From Blepharisma stoltei (Eukaryota > Ciliophora > Heterotrichea > Heterotrichida > Blepharismidae): 64,000 bases of DNA. Where the stretch lies: contig CAJZBQ010000021.1 of assembly GCA_914767885.1 (NCBI GenBank), forward strand, positions 248,001 to 312,000, read 5' to 3'. A model generated the notes under the pieces. It was not told the origin of the DNA. It did no database searches and worked only from the letters and a program-made list of their open reading frames with translations. The position numbers and the translations under genes were made by a program. Shown in pieces: positions 62,357 to 64,000 of this stretch. Position 1 is the stretch's first letter; each line of letters starts with the position of its first letter.

Positions 62357-64000
62357 TACCCCCCCCTCGTTTGTCGCATTTTCTAGTTTTTTGCCATTTG
62401 TCGCATTTTCTAGTTTTTTTTTTATAAGAGAAAAAAAAATTTTCAGGACCTCATTTGTCGCATTTTTTAGTTTTTTTTTTTTAAGCCAAAAAAAAAATCG
62501 GTTCAGGACCTCGCTTGTCGCATTTTCTAGTTTTTTTTTCTCTCTATAAATTCCTAAAAATTAAATTCGTCAAGGGGTCAGTTAGTGAAATTTCATCATT
62601 TCTTCCTTCAAAAATCCTTGCTCCCATTCCTCAATCCCCACAGCTTGCTTCCTATTGCCTGCTCCCATTGCTTAAGCCTCACCACTTGCCATTCACCATT
62701 CTTATTCCCCTATCTTCATGCCTATTTCCTTATTTGATAGCTTAATTTCTAGTCTTCCATATTAATTAATGGAGTTGCGCGAAATTGAGGACCAGCCGAT
62801 AAAAATCCCGGCAATGATTCAAAGCATGGCCTATGGAGAGAGGCTCAATGCAAAGCAGATCCAAGAGCGTCTTGCTGCTTGTGGCAAGGACATGAGCCTG
62901 ACGACGATCAGGCACTACACCAACAAGTTCAATCCTGAAGAGCACACTTTAGAGCTCAGGCGGAAGCTTGTGGACCATGGACTATCGCCTCCTCCTAAGG
63001 AAATGGAATGATGGAGAGAGCATAGTCAAGAGGATCATTGACGTAGGTTTCTTTAAAAACGAAGAACTTGCGACAATCTTGGGGACTTCTAAACGGACTA
63101 TTGAGCGAATTGCTGCAGAGAATACTGAGAGTGAATCTGACGAAGCGGCTGGAAGAGAAGAGGCACTATCCAGATCTCCCCTAAAGCATTGATGAAGACT
63201 TTGCTGAGGTCATTAAGGAATGTGAGAAGGATACAGGCTTTGTCAGCAAGGCAAGTTTGAGGGCCCAATTCAAAAGAAAGACAGTTGACATCAGCGAAGA
63301 ACAGCTAGGAAAAGAGCTGAAGAAGAGGGGATATGTCTATAGGAAGAAGAGGGTTGTTCTACAGCTAACTGAAGCTCATAAAGAGCAGAGAATGTCCTGG
63401 GCTAGGTCTTTGATTGACTCAGATATCGCTTCATGGATCTTCAGTGATGAGTGCTGTGTGCATCTCTTTCGTAACTCTAATTTGTCGTGGTGCAAAGAAG
63501 GGATAAACGCAACGATTGAAGAGCCTATCAATTTTTGGCAAAATGCTCTTCATAAAGAAGGAGAAGTATGCAATCAATGCCCAGGTCTATATCAGAGACA
63601 TTCTCCAGGGCTATATTGAGCCTTTAGATGGAGACTACACCTTCGTTCAGGATGGGACAACAGCCCATACTGCAAGGCAGACTATGGAATATTGCAGAGA
63701 AAACGGGATTGATGTGAAGACTCAATCGCCGAAGAGCCCAGATCTCAATCCAATTGAGATGATCTGGGCCAATTTGAAGAGGAAAGTGGAGAAAAGAAGG
63801 CCTGACAGCAAAGCCAGACTAATTGCTGCCATTCAGGAGTCATGGGACGAAATTTCTTTTGAGGAAGTGCAAAATTCCATTCTTAAGGTGAAAAATGAAA
63901 GAGCAAGCAGGTCATTGAAGCGCAAGGAGAATGGAGTTAATAAGCTAATTTAATCTATTCTCTAAAAAGGGGAGAGTAAAGTGGGAAGGACTGGGAAGGA
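62357..64000 (+). mobile_element. Tc1/mariner-like transposon, right end outside the window
   Basis: Left end TACCCCCCCCTCGTTTGTCG, followed by four spaced copies of TTGTCGCATTTTCTAGTTTT (62370-62540), probable transposase-binding sites. The transposase region follows at 62769-63953. GC content rises over the transposase. The right TIR is not reached. Confidence 0.75.
62769..63953 (+). pseudogene. Tc1-type (DD34E) transposase, frame-disrupted
   Basis: Pieces in three frames join to one Tc1-like transposase: HTH region (AMIQSMAYGERLNAKQIQERLAA), second helix-turn-helix (EELATILGTSKRTIERIAA, 62968 on), then the catalytic core. Catalytic residues: D in SWIFSDECCVHLF, D in YTFVQDGTTAHTA, and E in QSPKSPDLNPIEMIWANLKRKV, 34 residues after the second D. 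The SPDLNPIE motif is diagnostic. At least three frame changes (about 63000, 63185 and 63520-63560), and TGA as Trp does not repair them, so it is inactive unless the sequence has errors. Confidence 0.8.

Noticed and set aside
1-64000. CRISPR arrays, operons, bacterial promoters, riboswitches
   Set aside because: None seen. The repeats are dispersed, not regularly spaced with spacers, and gene content, introns and code are eukaryotic.

Overview
The window reads as germline (micronuclear) DNA of a heterotrich ciliate, most like Blepharisma. Three sequence facts support this. (1) TGA is read as tryptophan: many conserved proteins run through in-frame TGA where the family has Trp (CK1, cyclin, START, CDC50 and CFAP57 homologues), while TAA and TAG are the only stops. 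(2) Introns are 15 nt (once 16 nt), GT..AG, and removing them restores the frame. (3) At least a dozen protein-coding genes are cut by non-intronic insertions bounded by TA or by target-site duplications. Deleting each insertion down to one copy of the repeat gives an uninterrupted frame whose total length divides by three. These are the properties of internal eliminated sequences (IESs). The naming of the organism is inference; the code, introns and insertions are seen directly.

Layout. 0.1-8.4 kb: ubiquitin-like/eS31, a Ser-rich protein, a small gene split by a 1.25-kb nested element, a secreted PI-PLC-like protein, LRRC23, prefoldin 5 and a CaaX-ending casein kinase 1. 9.5-16 kb: zinc-finger and hypothetical genes, one carrying two insertions, and a damaged ubiquitin-like/Cys-rich gene. 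16.4-24.4 kb: quinone oxidoreductase (88-bp IES), START protein, PP6 catalytic subunit, mitochondrial Hsp70, O-methyltransferase. 24.4-29.1 kb: the ciliary WD40/coiled-coil protein CFAP57 with three insertions. 29.4-36 kb: a cyclin (831-bp element plus a 15-nt intron), coiled-coil proteins, an EF-hand protein, a CDC50 flippase subunit. 36-47.5 kb: a HEPN-domain protein, an acidic secreted PSI-repeat protein split by a SINE-like element and an IES, a SAM-LRR protein, a three-part hypothetical gene, a SPRY gene hit by a SINE-like element two codons after its ATG, cytochrome c. 47.8-52.8 kb: GTPBP1-like GTPase, PDK1, TBC1D20-like Rab GAP. 52.8-57.7 kb: a MEAK7/TLDc gene split by a 3.7-kb palindromic element which itself holds two further elements. 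57.8-64 kb: cNMP-binding, coiled-coil and hypothetical genes, then a SINE-like element and a decayed Tc1-type (DD34E) transposon at the edge.

Mobile DNA falls into recognisable groups. M1: TIR elements starting TAACGATGAC with C-runs, two copies. M2: TIR elements starting TTACTCCCCC or TTAACTCCCC with terminal hairpins, at least seven copies or relics. SINE-like retroelements begin near AAAATGGC, end in short tandem tails (TAAG)n, (TAATC)n or (TTAAG)n, and are flanked by 9-17-bp target duplications. There is also a 9-bp-TSD Mutator-like palindrome, a 9-bp-TSD fold-back element, and a Tc1-like transposon. Nesting allows relative dating, because empty sites survive in sister copies or in the opposite palindrome arm.

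The genes are ordinary single-copy cell biology (translation, cilia, kinases and phosphatases, lipid transport, mitochondria) with no operon logic. What links them is the excision process, which must precisely remove these insertions for most of the interrupted genes to work.
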